Positions 7,218 through 14,764 of a stretch of DNA of 16,048 nucleotides are shown here, piece after piece. The translations under genes and the position numbers were made by a program. The stretch is from DATNFP01 sp035606335 (GTDB lineage Bacteria > Bacteroidota > Bacteroidia > Chitinophagales > Chitinophagaceae). The notes under the pieces are model-generated. The model made no database searches and was not told where the DNA came from. It saw only the letters and a program-made list of their open reading frames with translations. The DNA lies in NCBI GenBank assembly GCA_035606335.1, contig DATNFP010000121.1:1-16048 (forward strand). Direction: 5' to 3'. Within the stretch, counting starts at the first letter, position 1. Every line of letters begins with the position of its first letter.

Positions 7218-8018
7218 TTAATCTTTGCTGACAAGTCCTGTTAATGGGTTCCTGATATTTTCATACCCCATCAAATCTACTTTAATACTGCCGACAAGTA
7301 TAGGGCTATCTACTCTTACAGGTAAATGATCGTTATCATCAGTTACCCATACACTCATTTTCTCTCCACCTTTAAATATGGTGCCTTCTATCAGTAAGGG
7401 TACTATTTTTATCGTGTTAAAGGTGCCATACCTCGTTTGTATTCTTTCTTTACCCATATAGCGTATATATAGATTATACACCTTATCATCGAGGAACATG
7501 GAAAAAGGAATTTTATCGCCGGGCTTATAACGATTATAATCTATGTTTCTGGCATAATAAATAGTAGAAAGCACATCCTGCACACACCTTGGCACATTAA
7601 ATACACCATGGGTAGAAACAGCCTCACCCATAGCGGGATTAAAAGCTACTGAATTATAGATCCTGAAGCCTCCTTCATTTACATTGCGCACAAATTTCAG
7701 AGGGAGCATGCTTTCTGCATCAATGTATGTTTCGTATTTGTCCCGCACTTTGTAAAACCATTCGTAAGATTTTACAGTTCTGCCATCGCCGATTACGTGA
7801 TATACTTTATGTCCGTTCAGGTTTTCTTTGTCTACTGTAAAATAGGCATCCCCCGCATTTATCCATATCCGCCCCATATTGTAGTAAACTTTAAAGAATA
7901 GTTTTTCTCCATCCTGGAAGCTGGTATTCCTTATACCACAAAAATCATTTTGTGCGGAAAGGTGAAATGATATTAATAAACAAACAAGGCTATATCCAAC
8001 CTTTCTTAATGAGAGCAT
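7218..8018 (-). CDS. Exported DUF3108-family protein
   Basis: This is a 266-residue protein of unknown function matching the DUF3108 family, which is common in Bacteroidota and Proteobacteria. I place the start at the ATG at 8016-8018 because a Sec signal peptide follows at once (LRKVGYSLVCLLISFHLSAQ, cleavage near SAQ). An AGAGGA ribosome site also lies about 7 nt upstream. Further upstream the same frame only reads through the neighbouring gene out of phase. The mature part begins with GEKLFFKVYYNMGRIWINAG, typical of the family's opening beta strands, and ends in the pattern WVTDDNDHLPVRVDS, also typical. It is predicted to be periplasmic and beta-rich. It lies 29 nt after the flippase-like gene on the same strand, and the two probably form a transcript concerned with envelope biology (inference). 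Confidence 0.82.
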   Translation of the reverse strand: MLSLRKVGYSLVCLLISFHLSAQNDFCGIRNTSFQDGEKLFFKVYYNMGRIWINAGDAYFTVDKENLNGHKVYHVIGDGRTVKSYEWFYKVRDKYETYIDAESMLPLKFVRNVNEGGFRIYNSVAFNPAMGEAVSTHGVFNVPRCVQDVLSTIYYARNIDYNRYKPGDKIPFSMFLDDKVYNLYIRYMGKERIQTRYGTFNTIKIVPLLIEGTIFKGGEKMSVWVTDDNDHLPVRVDSPILVGSIKVDLMGYENIRNPLTGLVSKD

Positions 8019-8047
8019 AAGCTGATCCTCTTTTCTAATATAACTAT

Positions 8048-9001
8048 TTACCTCAATACACGCATCCTTACTAGTAAAATGCTGCCAATAATTGCCGGTA
8101 TAATAAGGTTTAGTGCCCATAAACCTATGGTAGCTCCTAAAATACCAACCGTATTGGTAGAAAAATGATGAAACAGATATAACCCCACCTGGCCACGTTC
8201 TCCTATTTCTGCAAGTGCTATCGAAGGCACTATTGACATTACCCAGAAAAAAAGCGCACACATCAGGTATCCTTGCGCCAGCGGCATATCTATGTTCATC
8301 CAGCGTAAAAAAAACAAATACTGTGCCGTAAACACCCCAAGCCTTAATAGGGACAATCCCAGGATAGTTAATTGCTCTTTTGTACTAAACCTTTTTAGCA
8401 ATTGCCCGTAAATATTAAACCTTCGCAGCCATTTGAACTTATTGAGTAATGGTAGCCATGTCTCAAAGCGCCAATATATAAGTATTAGAAAAAGAGTGAT
8501 AGCTGCTGCACAAATGAGTACAATTTTCTCCATTAATCCGGGAAAGGCAATGTTGTAATACGTGAGCCCAAATACTCCTAATACAAATAATGACAGCAAT
8601 TGAGACATTGCACCCAGGATAGAAACATTAATAAGCCGGAAAGTATTTTTTCGCTTCAGGTAGAGTATGCGCCCTGGATATTCTCCTATCCGGTTAGGAG
8701 TAACAATAGAAATAGCAATGCCTGCCAGGTAGCTTAAAAAAGCCTGTTTGTATGATATAGGTTGCGCTGATTTTACAAGGAGTTGCCATTTCCGTGCTTC
8801 AATAGAGAGGTTTATTGGCATTAGCAGGACGCACAGCCATATATAGATGGAGGGACCTGTGTGCCACCATGCTGTTTTATCTACTCTATGCAATTGCTTC
8901 ATTACCTGGGCATAAATGCCCCAGAGTAGAAGAATTGAAATAATTCCACCGACCAAATAATTGAGCCATATTTTGGTACTTTTGTTCAAGTATTTCAACA
9001 C
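8048..9001 (-). CDS. Flippase-like membrane protein (LPG synthase TM / UPF0104 family)
   Basis: This is a 317-residue integral membrane protein with about eight hydrophobic helices: roughly residues 12-31, 51-66, 86-101, 124-147, 158-176, 212-231, 243-264 and 288-311. The motif TPNRIGEYPGR at 101-111 between helices 3 and 4 is the hallmark of the lysylphosphatidylglycerol-synthase transmembrane family. These stand-alone members are usually named flippase-like, without proven substrate. There is no soluble aminoacyl-transfer domain, so it is not a full MprF. The open frame has no suitable ATG; the GTG at 9001-8999 gives the normal N-terminus. That start lies one base from the proposed ruvC start on the other strand. 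The DUF3108 gene follows after 29 nt. The family is clear; a role in lipid or glycolipid handling is inference. Confidence 0.85.
   Translation of the reverse strand: MLKYLNKSTKIWLNYLVGGIISILLLWGIYAQVMKQLHRVDKTAWWHTGPSIYIWLCVLLMPINLSIEARKWQLLVKSAQPISYKQAFLSYLAGIAISIVTPNRIGEYPGRILYLKRKNTFRLINVSILGAMSQLLSLFVLGVFGLTYYNIAFPGLMEKIVLICAAAITLFLILIYWRFETWLPLLNKFKWLRRFNIYGQLLKRFSTKEQLTILGLSLLRLGVFTAQYLFFLRWMNIDMPLAQGYLMCALFFWVMSIVPSIALAEIGERGQVGLYLFHHFSTNTVGILGATIGLWALNLIIPAIIGSILLVRMRVLR
8977..8984 (+). promoter_or_regulatory. Candidate -7 box for ruvC
   Basis: TACTTTTG matches the Bacteroidota TAnnTTTG box exactly. It would start transcription near 8991, about 12 nt before the TTG at 9003. This argues against the longer frame beginning with TTG at 8961. 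It lies inside the 5' coding part of the divergent flippase gene. A clear -33 TTTG at the usual distance is not evident. Confidence 0.35.
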
Positions 9002-9002
9002 T

Positions 9003-9611
9003 TTGCAACATAATCCCCATATTATTCTTGGTATTGACCCTGGTACGCTTGTAATGGGCTATGGACTCATTGCTATAAACAAAAGTAATGTTTCATTGGT
9101 AGAAATGGGGGTGCTGCATCTTGCAAAAAATAAAGACCATGCAGAACGGCTGGAACTTATTTTCAGAAAAATGGAAAGCCTGATAAAAATTCACCAGCCA
9201 ACATCGGTGGCTATAGAGGCGCCGTTTTTTGGAAAGAACGTGCAGAGTATGCTTAAATTAGGACGGGCACAGGGGGTTGCAATTGCTGCTGCTATGATGA
9301 ATGGACTGCAAGCGGTAGAATACGCACCACGTAAAATAAAACAATCAATAACAGGGAGAGGCAATGCAACCAAAGAGCAGGTATGGAAGATATTACAGCA
9401 TACCTTGAAATTTGAAGAGGATGTACGCTTTATGGATGCTACCGATGCGGTAAGCGTTGCGCTGTGTCATCATTATCAAAGCCGCGCGCCGCAAAACCTG
9501 ATTGCTAAAAGCATGGATGATAAACCGGTTAAAATTAATACCGGAAAGAAAAAGCCAGATAGCTGGGGGGCATTTATTTCTGCAAATCCTGACAGATTGA
9601 GAAAGCGATAA
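9003..9611 (+). CDS. ruvC: RuvC Holliday-junction endonuclease
   Basis: This is the structure-specific endonuclease that resolves Holliday junctions as a dimer with RuvAB during recombination repair. The four acidic residues of the active site are all present, numbered from the TTG at 9003: Asp12 in LGIDPGT, Glu72 in VAIEAPF, and Asp145 and Asp148 in FMDATDAVSVAL. The loop PRKIKQSITGRGNATKEQV resembles the DNA-binding stretch of E. coli RuvC. No ATG precedes the conserved core. TTG at 9003 is the last plausible start before it and fits the upstream -7 box; TTG codons at 8961, 8973 and 8982 are alternatives. At 202 residues it is longer than E. coli RuvC (173). The extra part is a basic C-terminal tail containing KKKPDSW and ending in RLRKR. 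It converges on a lipoprotein gene 12 nt away. Confidence 0.93.
   Translation: MQHNPHIILGIDPGTLVMGYGLIAINKSNVSLVEMGVLHLAKNKDHAERLELIFRKMESLIKIHQPTSVAIEAPFFGKNVQSMLKLGRAQGVAIAAAMMNGLQAVEYAPRKIKQSITGRGNATKEQVWKILQHTLKFEEDVRFMDATDAVSVALCHHYQSRAPQNLIAKSMDDKPVKINTGKKKPDSWGAFISANPDRLRKR
9080..9087 (-). promoter_or_regulatory. Candidate -7 box for the flippase/DUF3108 pair
   Basis: On the minus strand the sequence reads TACTTTTG, an exact TAnnTTTG box, about 78 nt upstream of the GTG at 9001 and inside the ruvC coding sequence. It would give a leader of roughly 70 nt. Such matches also occur by chance in AT-rich DNA, so this is a weak call. Confidence 0.25.
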
Positions 9612-9623
9612 TACTCACCCGGT

Positions 9624-10280
9624 TTAATATTCCTTTATCTTAATGTGCACATCGTGAGGAGCGGGTTCGTTCCCACCAAAATAAGGCAGCAATTTATATC
9701 CCATAGCGACACTGTCCGTGCAACCACGAGATACTGTGTCCATATTCCCATTTAAGATAAACTGGTATTCATCAGGCAATACTTTTATTTCGCAATCTAT
9801 AATGCTATCAAGTTGTATTGCGCCTAAGTTTTTCAGCACTCTTACAGTGTTTACATAGCAGTCCGCAAATATGTACATTTTGCCATTATCCCAATCCCAT
9901 CCAAAACGTGCGCTATTGACATGGTGGAAGGAGTTACAATCTGCAAAACCATATAGCTTGTTTACATCTTTCTGGTCTTCTTGTACCGAAGATTTATAAA
10001 TGCATGAACTATCGAGTATCGCCTTAAAACGAATAAAGGATCGGGAGAAGGGAGGGTAACTGTTATTTACAATATAGTTGTCGCCTGCCAAAACTGTATA
10101 TGTAGTAAAAGTGTCATCTGACGGAACAATATGCAGTATGGAATCGGCAGGTGGCTTTTTGTTTTGAGGAGTAATATTGGCAATATTACTCCTATTAGAT
10201 GTGGCTACATCAGTATCATCTTTCCTGGTGCAGGATGCAGCCAGAAAGACCCCTATAATAAGGATCTTAAAACGTTTCAT
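9624..10280 (-). CDS. Hypothetical lipoprotein
   Basis: This is a 218-residue protein that I do not recognise. The first 17 residues form a lipoprotein signal, with the lipobox LAASC and Cys17 as the modified residue, so it should be anchored in the envelope facing the periplasm or the surface. Residues 18-50 are a polar, low-complexity linker (many Asp, Ser, Asn, Pro). The rest looks like a beta-rich globular domain with aromatic residues and four further cysteines besides Cys93: Cys115, Cys141, Cys163 and Cys187. The tetrapeptide FADC occurs twice (112-115 and 138-141), hinting at a duplicated element or paired disulfides. The coding region carries a perfect 27-nt palindrome over codons 30-38. 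It is convergent with ruvC and is separated by a long spacer from the response regulator, so no functional partner is evident. Confidence 0.7.
   Translation of the reverse strand: MKRFKILIIGVFLAASCTRKDDTDVATSNRSNIANITPQNKKPPADSILHIVPSDDTFTTYTVLAGDNYIVNNSYPPFSRSFIRFKAILDSSCIYKSSVQEDQKDVNKLYGFADCNSFHHVNSARFGWDWDNGKMYIFADCYVNTVRVLKNLGAIQLDSIIDCEIKVLPDEYQFILNGNMDTVSRGCTDSVAMGYKLLPYFGGNEPAPHDVHIKIKEY
10167..10193. repeat. Perfect 27-nt palindrome inside the lipoprotein gene
   Basis: AGGAGTAATATTG (10167-10179) and CAATATTACTCCT (10181-10193) are exact reverse complements around a single central G at 10180. The element spans exactly nine codons (Arg30 to Pro38) of the minus-strand lipoprotein gene, in frame. 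As RNA it could fold into a 12-bp stem with a three-base loop. It may be a binding site, an insertion scar or a chance repeat. Confidence 0.75.
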
Positions 10281-10374
10281 AAATATGTACGGTTATCTCT
10301 CCAGACCCACTATCCCTAACGTGCAAAAAATAAAAAATCAAAAGGTAGTACTTGGTGGAATTTTAATAATACTG

Positions 10375-10382
10375 CAAAGATA
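10375..10382 (-). promoter_or_regulatory. Candidate -7 box for the lipoprotein gene
   Basis: The minus strand reads TATCTTTG, an exact TAnnTTTG match, 94 nt upstream of the lipoprotein ATG. A matching -33 TTTG is not obvious. Confidence 0.3.
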
Positions 10383-10438
10383 GTATAGTAATTGTAATGA
10401 AAATGACAGATTAATAGTTATTAGTTTTTTCTATTAAT

Positions 10439-10446
10439 TAAGTTTG
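10439..10446 (+). promoter_or_regulatory. Candidate -7 box upstream of the response regulator
   Basis: TAAGTTTG matches TAnnTTTG exactly and abuts the inverted repeat at 10410-10438. It would leave a leader of nearly 200 nt before the ATG at 10651, which is long. A closer, weaker promoter is equally possible. Confidence 0.2.
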
Positions 10447-10650
10447 TTTTAATGCTTTTAGGTATAACGAATATTAAATCGGCATATAAAAGTTGATAAA
10501 TATTATGAAATTGATTTACTAATTAATATTTTTCAGTTTGAAAGGGGAATATTAGATACTTTTCCTATCCTTATTCTTTTTGGTATAAGAATAATCTAAA
10601 ACGGAGTACATTTACTCAAATAACAAAATATAGAGAAAAACAAGTTAGGT

Positions 10651-11346
10651 ATGCCTGAATACAAAGCAAAAATACTACTGGTGGAAGATGACCCCACATT
10701 GAGCTATGTAGTAAGAGAGAGTTTGCAGAAGAATGGATTTGAAGTAATACACTGCGCTGATAGTGAGAGTGGTTGGCAACAATTCATGAAGCACAATTTC
10801 GACATTTGCCTGCTTGACGTAGTGCTGCCTAAAAAAGACGGTATGTACCTGGCTAACCAGATAAGACAAAAAAATGAAACTGTTCCTATCCTCTTACTGA
10901 CTTCAAAGTCAATGGATGACGATAAAATAGCAGGTTTTAAAAGCGGAGCGGATGATTATATAACAAAGCCCTTCAACATGCAGGAGTTATTATTGCGTCT
11001 TGAAGTGTTTTTGAAACGTACCAAAAAGAAAGAAGATAATACGCCGGTTGAATTTAAATTAGGCAATCTCGACTTTGATTACACAAACCTTGTTCTGAAA
11101 GGTGATAAGATAGAGTATCAGCTTACACAGCGTGAGGCAGACCTGATAAAGTATCTATGCCTGAATGCTAACCGCGTACTGAAAAGAGATGAAATATTGA
11201 TGAATGTGTGGGGTAAGGATGATTATTTTCTCGGCAGAAGTATGGACGTTTTTATCACAAAAGTGCGTAAATATATAAAGGAACAACCGGGGGTAGAATT
11301 ACAAACCATACATGGTATCGGGTTTAAGTTTGTTTACAACCAATAA
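10651..11346 (+). CDS. OmpR/PhoB-type response regulator (RprY-like), orphan
   Basis: This 231-residue DNA-binding response regulator switches target promoters on phosphorylation by a sensor kinase. The receiver domain (about 5-122) has the acidic pair Asp13-Asp14, the phosphoacceptor Asp56 in LLDVVLPKKDG, Thr84 and Lys106 in DDYITKPF. The winged-helix output domain (about 133-230) has the usual TQREADLIKYL and the ending IHGIGFKFVYN. From memory the receiver, with LPKKDG and GADDYITKPF, resembles Bacteroides RprY. No histidine kinase is adjacent: an AT-rich spacer precedes it and a terminator follows directly, so it appears to be a single-gene transcript. The start ATG gives the normal N-terminus MPEYKAKILLVEDD. 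The cognate kinase and regulon cannot be seen here. Confidence 0.92.
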   Translation: MPEYKAKILLVEDDPTLSYVVRESLQKNGFEVIHCADSESGWQQFMKHNFDICLLDVVLPKKDGMYLANQIRQKNETVPILLLTSKSMDDDKIAGFKSGADDYITKPFNMQELLLRLEVFLKRTKKKEDNTPVEFKLGNLDFDYTNLVLKGDKIEYQLTQREADLIKYLCLNANRVLKRDEILMNVWGKDDYFLGRSMDVFITKVRKYIKEQPGVELQTIHGIGFKFVYNQ

Positions 11347-11362
11347 ATAAATTTTATATCAT

Positions 11363-11407
11363 AAAATAAAAAAGTGTAGATTTTTTGAATCTCCACTTTT
11401 TTATTTT
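11363..11407. terminator. Bidirectional terminator between the response regulator and alaS
   Basis: Bases 11363-11376 pair with 11394-11407 (14 bp), there is one mismatch (11377/11393), and 11378-11382 pair with 11388-11392 around the loop TTTTG. A-runs on one side and T-runs on the other give a U-tract in both directions. It lies 17 nt after the regulator stop and touches the last base of the alaS stop codon, so it should end both convergent transcripts. Confidence 0.85.
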
Positions 11408-14034
11408 TACAACAGGCTTTTTACTTTATCAATAACTGCCTGTAAACTGCCAGGTTCCTGTCCGCCTGCTGTAGCAAGTGTTTTTTGACCGCCACCTCCT
11501 CCTTTTATGAGTGGGGCAATATTTTCCTTAATTATTTTACTTGCGTCAAGACCCTTTGCATTCACTACACTATCGGCAACTCCAACAGCAACAAATGGCT
11601 TTCCATCTATATTGGCACACAGCACGATCACATGGTCGTTCAGATGATTTTTTACATCTAAACAAAGTCTTTTCAGTGCATCTGCAGAGTTTACAGAAAC
11701 AATACTGCCGACAAAGGTTACCTGGTTAATGATTTCGTCTTTTGTCAGTATCTCATTTCGAATGGCTACCAATTGCCTTGCTTCATGATATTCCAGGTGT
11801 TTTTCAAGCGCGGTCTTTTCTTCCTGTAATTTTTCTATTGCTTTTATCGGGTCTTTGGGATTTTTTAATTGTGACTGAATGCTTGAAAGAAGAGCCAGCT
11901 TTTCATTGATGTAATGTGTAGCAGCAACTCCACTCAGAGCCTCTATGCGTCGCACACCTGCGGCAACTGCACTTTCACTAACTATCTTAAATAACCCTAA
12001 CTGTCCTGTAGCGCCTACGTGTGTACCACCACATAATTCTATAGAATAATCAGGATCCATGATCACAACACGTACCACGTTACCATACTTTTCACCAAAC
12101 AAAGCCATCGCTCCAAGTGCAATAGCTTCATCTTTCAGCATATTTTTTATGACAACAGGGATGTTCTCGCGTATTTTTTCATTTACTATTGCTTCAATTC
12201 GCGAGAGCTCTTCGTCTGTTACTTTAGCAAAATGAGAGAAGTCGAAACGCAGGTACTCTTCATTCACCAGAGATCCTTTTTGAGATACATGTATACCTAA
12301 TACTTCACGTAAAGCTGCATGAAGTAAGTGTGTGGCACTATGATGCACCGCTGTAGCAATACGTTTTGGAGCATCCACCCTTGCAAGCACCGGTGCCTGA
12401 GGGTCTGACGGAAGCACTTCGGAAAAATGTATGATCAGGTCATTTTCCTTTTTAGTATCGATGATCTGTATACTTTCGTCCGGGAAAATTAGTTCTCCTG
12501 TATCTCCTACCTGTCCACCACTTTCAGCATAGAAAGGTGTAGTATTTAAAACTATCTGGTAAGATTCTTTTCCCTTTGCTTTTACACGACGGTATTTAAG
12601 AATGCTTGCTTCAGCTTCTAAAGTATCATAGCCTACAAATTTGGTAGCACCGCCTTCCTGTACTACCACCCAGTCATCAGTGTCTAAAGCTGTAGCTGCA
12701 CGACTGCGCTTTTTTTGTTGCTGCATTTCATGCTCAAAAGAAGCCTCGTCAACTTCAAGCACGTTTTCACTTGCTATCAACCTTGTTAAGTCTATTGGGA
12801 ATCCGTAAGTATCATATAGTTCAAATGCTGCCTTTCCGTTAATAAGGTGGGTATTACTTGATTTTGTATCAGAGATGATCTCATCAATTTTTTTCAAGCC
12901 TTTATCTAATGTTCGCAAAAAGGCATCTTCTTCTTCCTTTACCACTTTGCTCACAAAATCAATTTGATTAAACAATTCAGAGAATACATTTTCAAATTGT
13001 TTAGCAAGCAAAGGCATCAACTGAAAAAGCAATGGCTGCTTATAATCAAGGTATGAATAGTAATATCGCACTGCACGACGCAGTATACGGCGTATCACAT
13101 AACCTGCTCCTGTATTGGATGGTAATTGCCCATCTGCGATAGTAAAGCCTATTGCTCTGATATGGTCGGACAATACGCGGAAAGCGATATCTGGCCGTGA
13201 ATCTGTATTCCCATATTTTTTACCGGTAATTTTTTCTATTGCCCCAATAGTGCCGGTAAAAAGATCTGTATCGTAATTGCTTTGCTTGCCTTGTAATACG
13301 CGTACCAGTCGTTCCAGTCCCATCCCTGTGTCCACATGTCTTGATGGCAATGGCTCCAGGTTCCCATCCTTTAATCTATTGAATTGGATAAATACGTTGT
13401 TCCATATCTCAATTACCTGGGGATGGTCAGCATTTACGAGTGTCTTTCCATCCTTCTGGCTGCGTTCTTCATCACTGCGGCAATCAACATGTATTTCTGT
13501 GCATGGGCCACATGGACCAGTTTCGCCCATTTCCCAAAAATTATCCTTCTTTTTACCCATCAGGATACGATGCTCATCAATATGCTGTTTCCAGTAGCTG
13601 ATTGCCTCTTCATCTCGTGGTAAATTTTCTTTTGCATCCCCTTCAAAAACAGTTATATATAGCCTGTCCTTTGGTATCTTAAATACATCGGTAAGTAATT
13701 CCCAGCTCCATGCTATGGCTTCTTCCTTAAAATAATCTCCGAAGCTCCAGTTACCCAGCATCTCAAACATGGTATGATGATAAGTATCTACCCCTACCTC
13801 TTCCAGGTCGTTGTGCTTGCCACTTACACGCAAACATTTTTGTGTGTCTGCTACCCTTGTATATTCAGGCTTACGATTGCCAAGGAAATAGTCTTTGAAT
13901 TGATTCATCCCCGCATTTGTAAACAAAAGCGTGGGATCATTTTTTACAACAATAGGCGCAGAGGGAACAATATGGTGTCCCTTACTACTAAAAAAGTCCA
14001 AAAACTGCTGTCGTATTTCGTTTGCAGTGAGCAT
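11407..14034 (-). CDS. alaS: Alanyl-tRNA synthetase
   Basis: This class II synthetase (875 residues, the usual bacterial length) charges tRNA-Ala. I start it at the ATG at 14032-14034 (MLTANEIRQQFLDFF), the standard N-terminus. An upstream ATG at 14061 adds nine atypical residues and lies upstream of the expected transcription start. Visible parts, in order, are the aminoacylation domain (EVGVDTYHHTMFEMLGNWSF, then WEMGETGPCGPCTEIHVD), the tRNA-recognition region, and the editing domain. The editing-site zinc ligands are His565 and His569 in HSATHLLH, and Cys668 and His672 in ELCGGTH. The C-terminal C-Ala/DHHA1 domain has GGGGGQKTLATAGG near the end. It is a housekeeping gene, divergent from the NusG-like gene, and shares a terminator with the response regulator. 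Confidence 0.97.
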   Translation of the reverse strand: MLTANEIRQQFLDFFSSKGHHIVPSAPIVVKNDPTLLFTNAGMNQFKDYFLGNRKPEYTRVADTQKCLRVSGKHNDLEEVGVDTYHHTMFEMLGNWSFGDYFKEEAIAWSWELLTDVFKIPKDRLYITVFEGDAKENLPRDEEAISYWKQHIDEHRILMGKKKDNFWEMGETGPCGPCTEIHVDCRSDEERSQKDGKTLVNADHPQVIEIWNNVFIQFNRLKDGNLEPLPSRHVDTGMGLERLVRVLQGKQSNYDTDLFTGTIGAIEKITGKKYGNTDSRPDIAFRVLSDHIRAIGFTIADGQLPSNTGAGYVIRRILRRAVRYYYSYLDYKQPLLFQLMPLLAKQFENVFSELFNQIDFVSKVVKEEEDAFLRTLDKGLKKIDEIISDTKSSNTHLINGKAAFELYDTYGFPIDLTRLIASENVLEVDEASFEHEMQQQKKRSRAATALDTDDWVVVQEGGATKFVGYDTLEAEASILKYRRVKAKGKESYQIVLNTTPFYAESGGQVGDTGELIFPDESIQIIDTKKENDLIIHFSEVLPSDPQAPVLARVDAPKRIATAVHHSATHLLHAALREVLGIHVSQKGSLVNEEYLRFDFSHFAKVTDEELSRIEAIVNEKIRENIPVVIKNMLKDEAIALGAMALFGEKYGNVVRVVIMDPDYSIELCGGTHVGATGQLGLFKIVSESAVAAGVRRIEALSGVAATHYINEKLALLSSIQSQLKNPKDPIKAIEKLQEEKTALEKHLEYHEARQLVAIRNEILTKDEIINQVTFVGSIVSVNSADALKRLCLDVKNHLNDHVIVLCANIDGKPFVAVGVADSVVNAKGLDASKIIKENIAPLIKGGGGGQKTLATAGGQEPGSLQAVIDKVKSLL

Positions 14035-14058
14035 ATATCTGTTAAATAAATAAAGGTG

Positions 14059-14066
14059 CAAAGCTA
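14059..14066 (-). promoter_or_regulatory. Candidate alaS promoter -7 box
   Basis: The minus strand reads TAGCTTTG, an exact TAnnTTTG box, about 25 nt upstream of the chosen alaS ATG. Transcription would begin near 14052. This excludes the ATG at 14061 and supports the start at 14034. Confidence 0.45.
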
Positions 14067-14140
14067 TTATTTAAAACGCGCTTTGAAATATTGAAGCGAA
14101 AATATCCAAATAATAAAACACTGAAGAAGAGCTATAACAT

Positions 14141-14148
14141 TATTTTTG
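14141..14148 (+). promoter_or_regulatory. Candidate promoter -7 box for the NusG-like gene
   Basis: TATTTTTG is an exact TAnnTTTG match. The predicted transcription start near 14155 leaves a leader of about 60 nt to the ATG at 14214 and rules out the upstream ATG at 14091. No strong -33 TTTG is visible. Confidence 0.4.
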
Positions 14149-14213
14149 CATCGCAATTGTATCCGGTATTAGAGTCCGAGATTGAATACACTCACCATAG
14201 AATTAGTATAAAG

Positions 14214-14702
14214 ATGCCTTGGTATGTATTATATACAAAACCTCGAAATGAAAAAAAAGTAGCTCTGCTGTTGGAGCAAAAAGGAGTAATTGTGTATTGC
14301 CCGACACAAGAAACAATTAAACAATGGAGCGACCGGAAGAAAAAAGTGATAGAACCTGTATTCCGTTCCTATTTGTTTGTTCATTTGGGTGAGTATAAAA
14401 AAGATAGTGTTTATGCATTAACTACACCTGGCGCTGTTCGTTTTTTGTGGTGGCTGGGGAAACCCGGAGTTGTAAAAGATGAAGAGATACAACAAATAAA
14501 AGATTTTCTTAACTCATACAAAGATGCTATAATTACTACAGAAATACATGAGGGTGAGGAAGTTACAATTAAAGAAGGAGTCTTAAAAGAGAAAAAAGGG
14601 AAAGTTCTTCGTGTGCAGGGAAATAAAGTCACCCTTCATTTAAAATCGATCGGGCTGAATATTGTAGCCCACGTATCTATACAGTCAATTGAAAAACAGT
14701 GA
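14214..14702 (+). CDS. NusG-family antiterminator, UpxY-like
   Basis: This is a 162-residue NusG paralogue that should bind RNA polymerase and let it read through pauses or terminators in a specific operon. I start at the ATG at 14214 (MPWYVLYTKPRNEKKVA), the standard opening of the NGN domain; the upstream extension from 14091 has no family features. The NGN domain covers about residues 1-105, with CPTQETIKQWSDRKKK and EPVFRSYLFVH. A KOW domain follows, with the core EEVTIKEGVLKEKKGKVLRV. This arrangement matches UpxY/LoaP-type specialised NusG proteins, which act on polysaccharide or secondary-metabolite operons, rather than core NusG, which normally sits with secE and rplK. Here it heads a putative glycan locus. 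In Bacteroides, UpxY acts on the leader of its own operon, so the hairpin at 14803-14825 is a candidate target. Confidence 0.85.
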   Translation: MPWYVLYTKPRNEKKVALLLEQKGVIVYCPTQETIKQWSDRKKKVIEPVFRSYLFVHLGEYKKDSVYALTTPGAVRFLWWLGKPGVVKDEEIQQIKDFLNSYKDAIITTEIHEGEEVTIKEGVLKEKKGKVLRVQGNKVTLHLKSIGLNIVAHVSIQSIEKQ

Positions 14703-14764
14703 TTTAAGAATTTTATTCATTTAATATGAATTGTTTACTTATTAATAATAATTGAAAACCTCCT

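Larger units (their letters stand above)
10281..10650. other. 370-nt AT-rich spacer between divergent lipoprotein and regulator genes
   Basis: No coding region is convincing here. The stretch is very AT-rich, as expected for a divergent promoter region. It holds two -7 box matches facing opposite ways and two 8-bp inverted repeats. One is ATTAATAG (10410-10417) with CTATTAAT (10431-10438). The other is TTATTCTT (10571-10578) with AAGAATAA (10587-10594), which ends 56 nt before the regulator ATG. The second is the better candidate for a regulator binding site or leader hairpin. Confidence 0.5.

Noticed and set aside
8019..8261. Longer N-terminus for the DUF3108 protein, starting within the flippase gene
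   Set aside because: The added residues are the flippase coding sequence read out of phase. A signal peptide and an AGAGGA site mark the start at 8018.
8048..9001. MprF-type lysylphosphatidylglycerol synthase
   Set aside because: Only the transmembrane flippase-like part is present; there is no cytoplasmic aminoacyl-transfer domain.
13277..13623. Plus-strand open frames opposite alaS
   Set aside because: They are shadows of a highly conserved synthetase region with no independent start or family signal.
14091..14213. 41-residue N-terminal extension of the NusG-like protein
   Set aside because: It precedes the expected NGN opening and the likely promoter box at 14141-14148.
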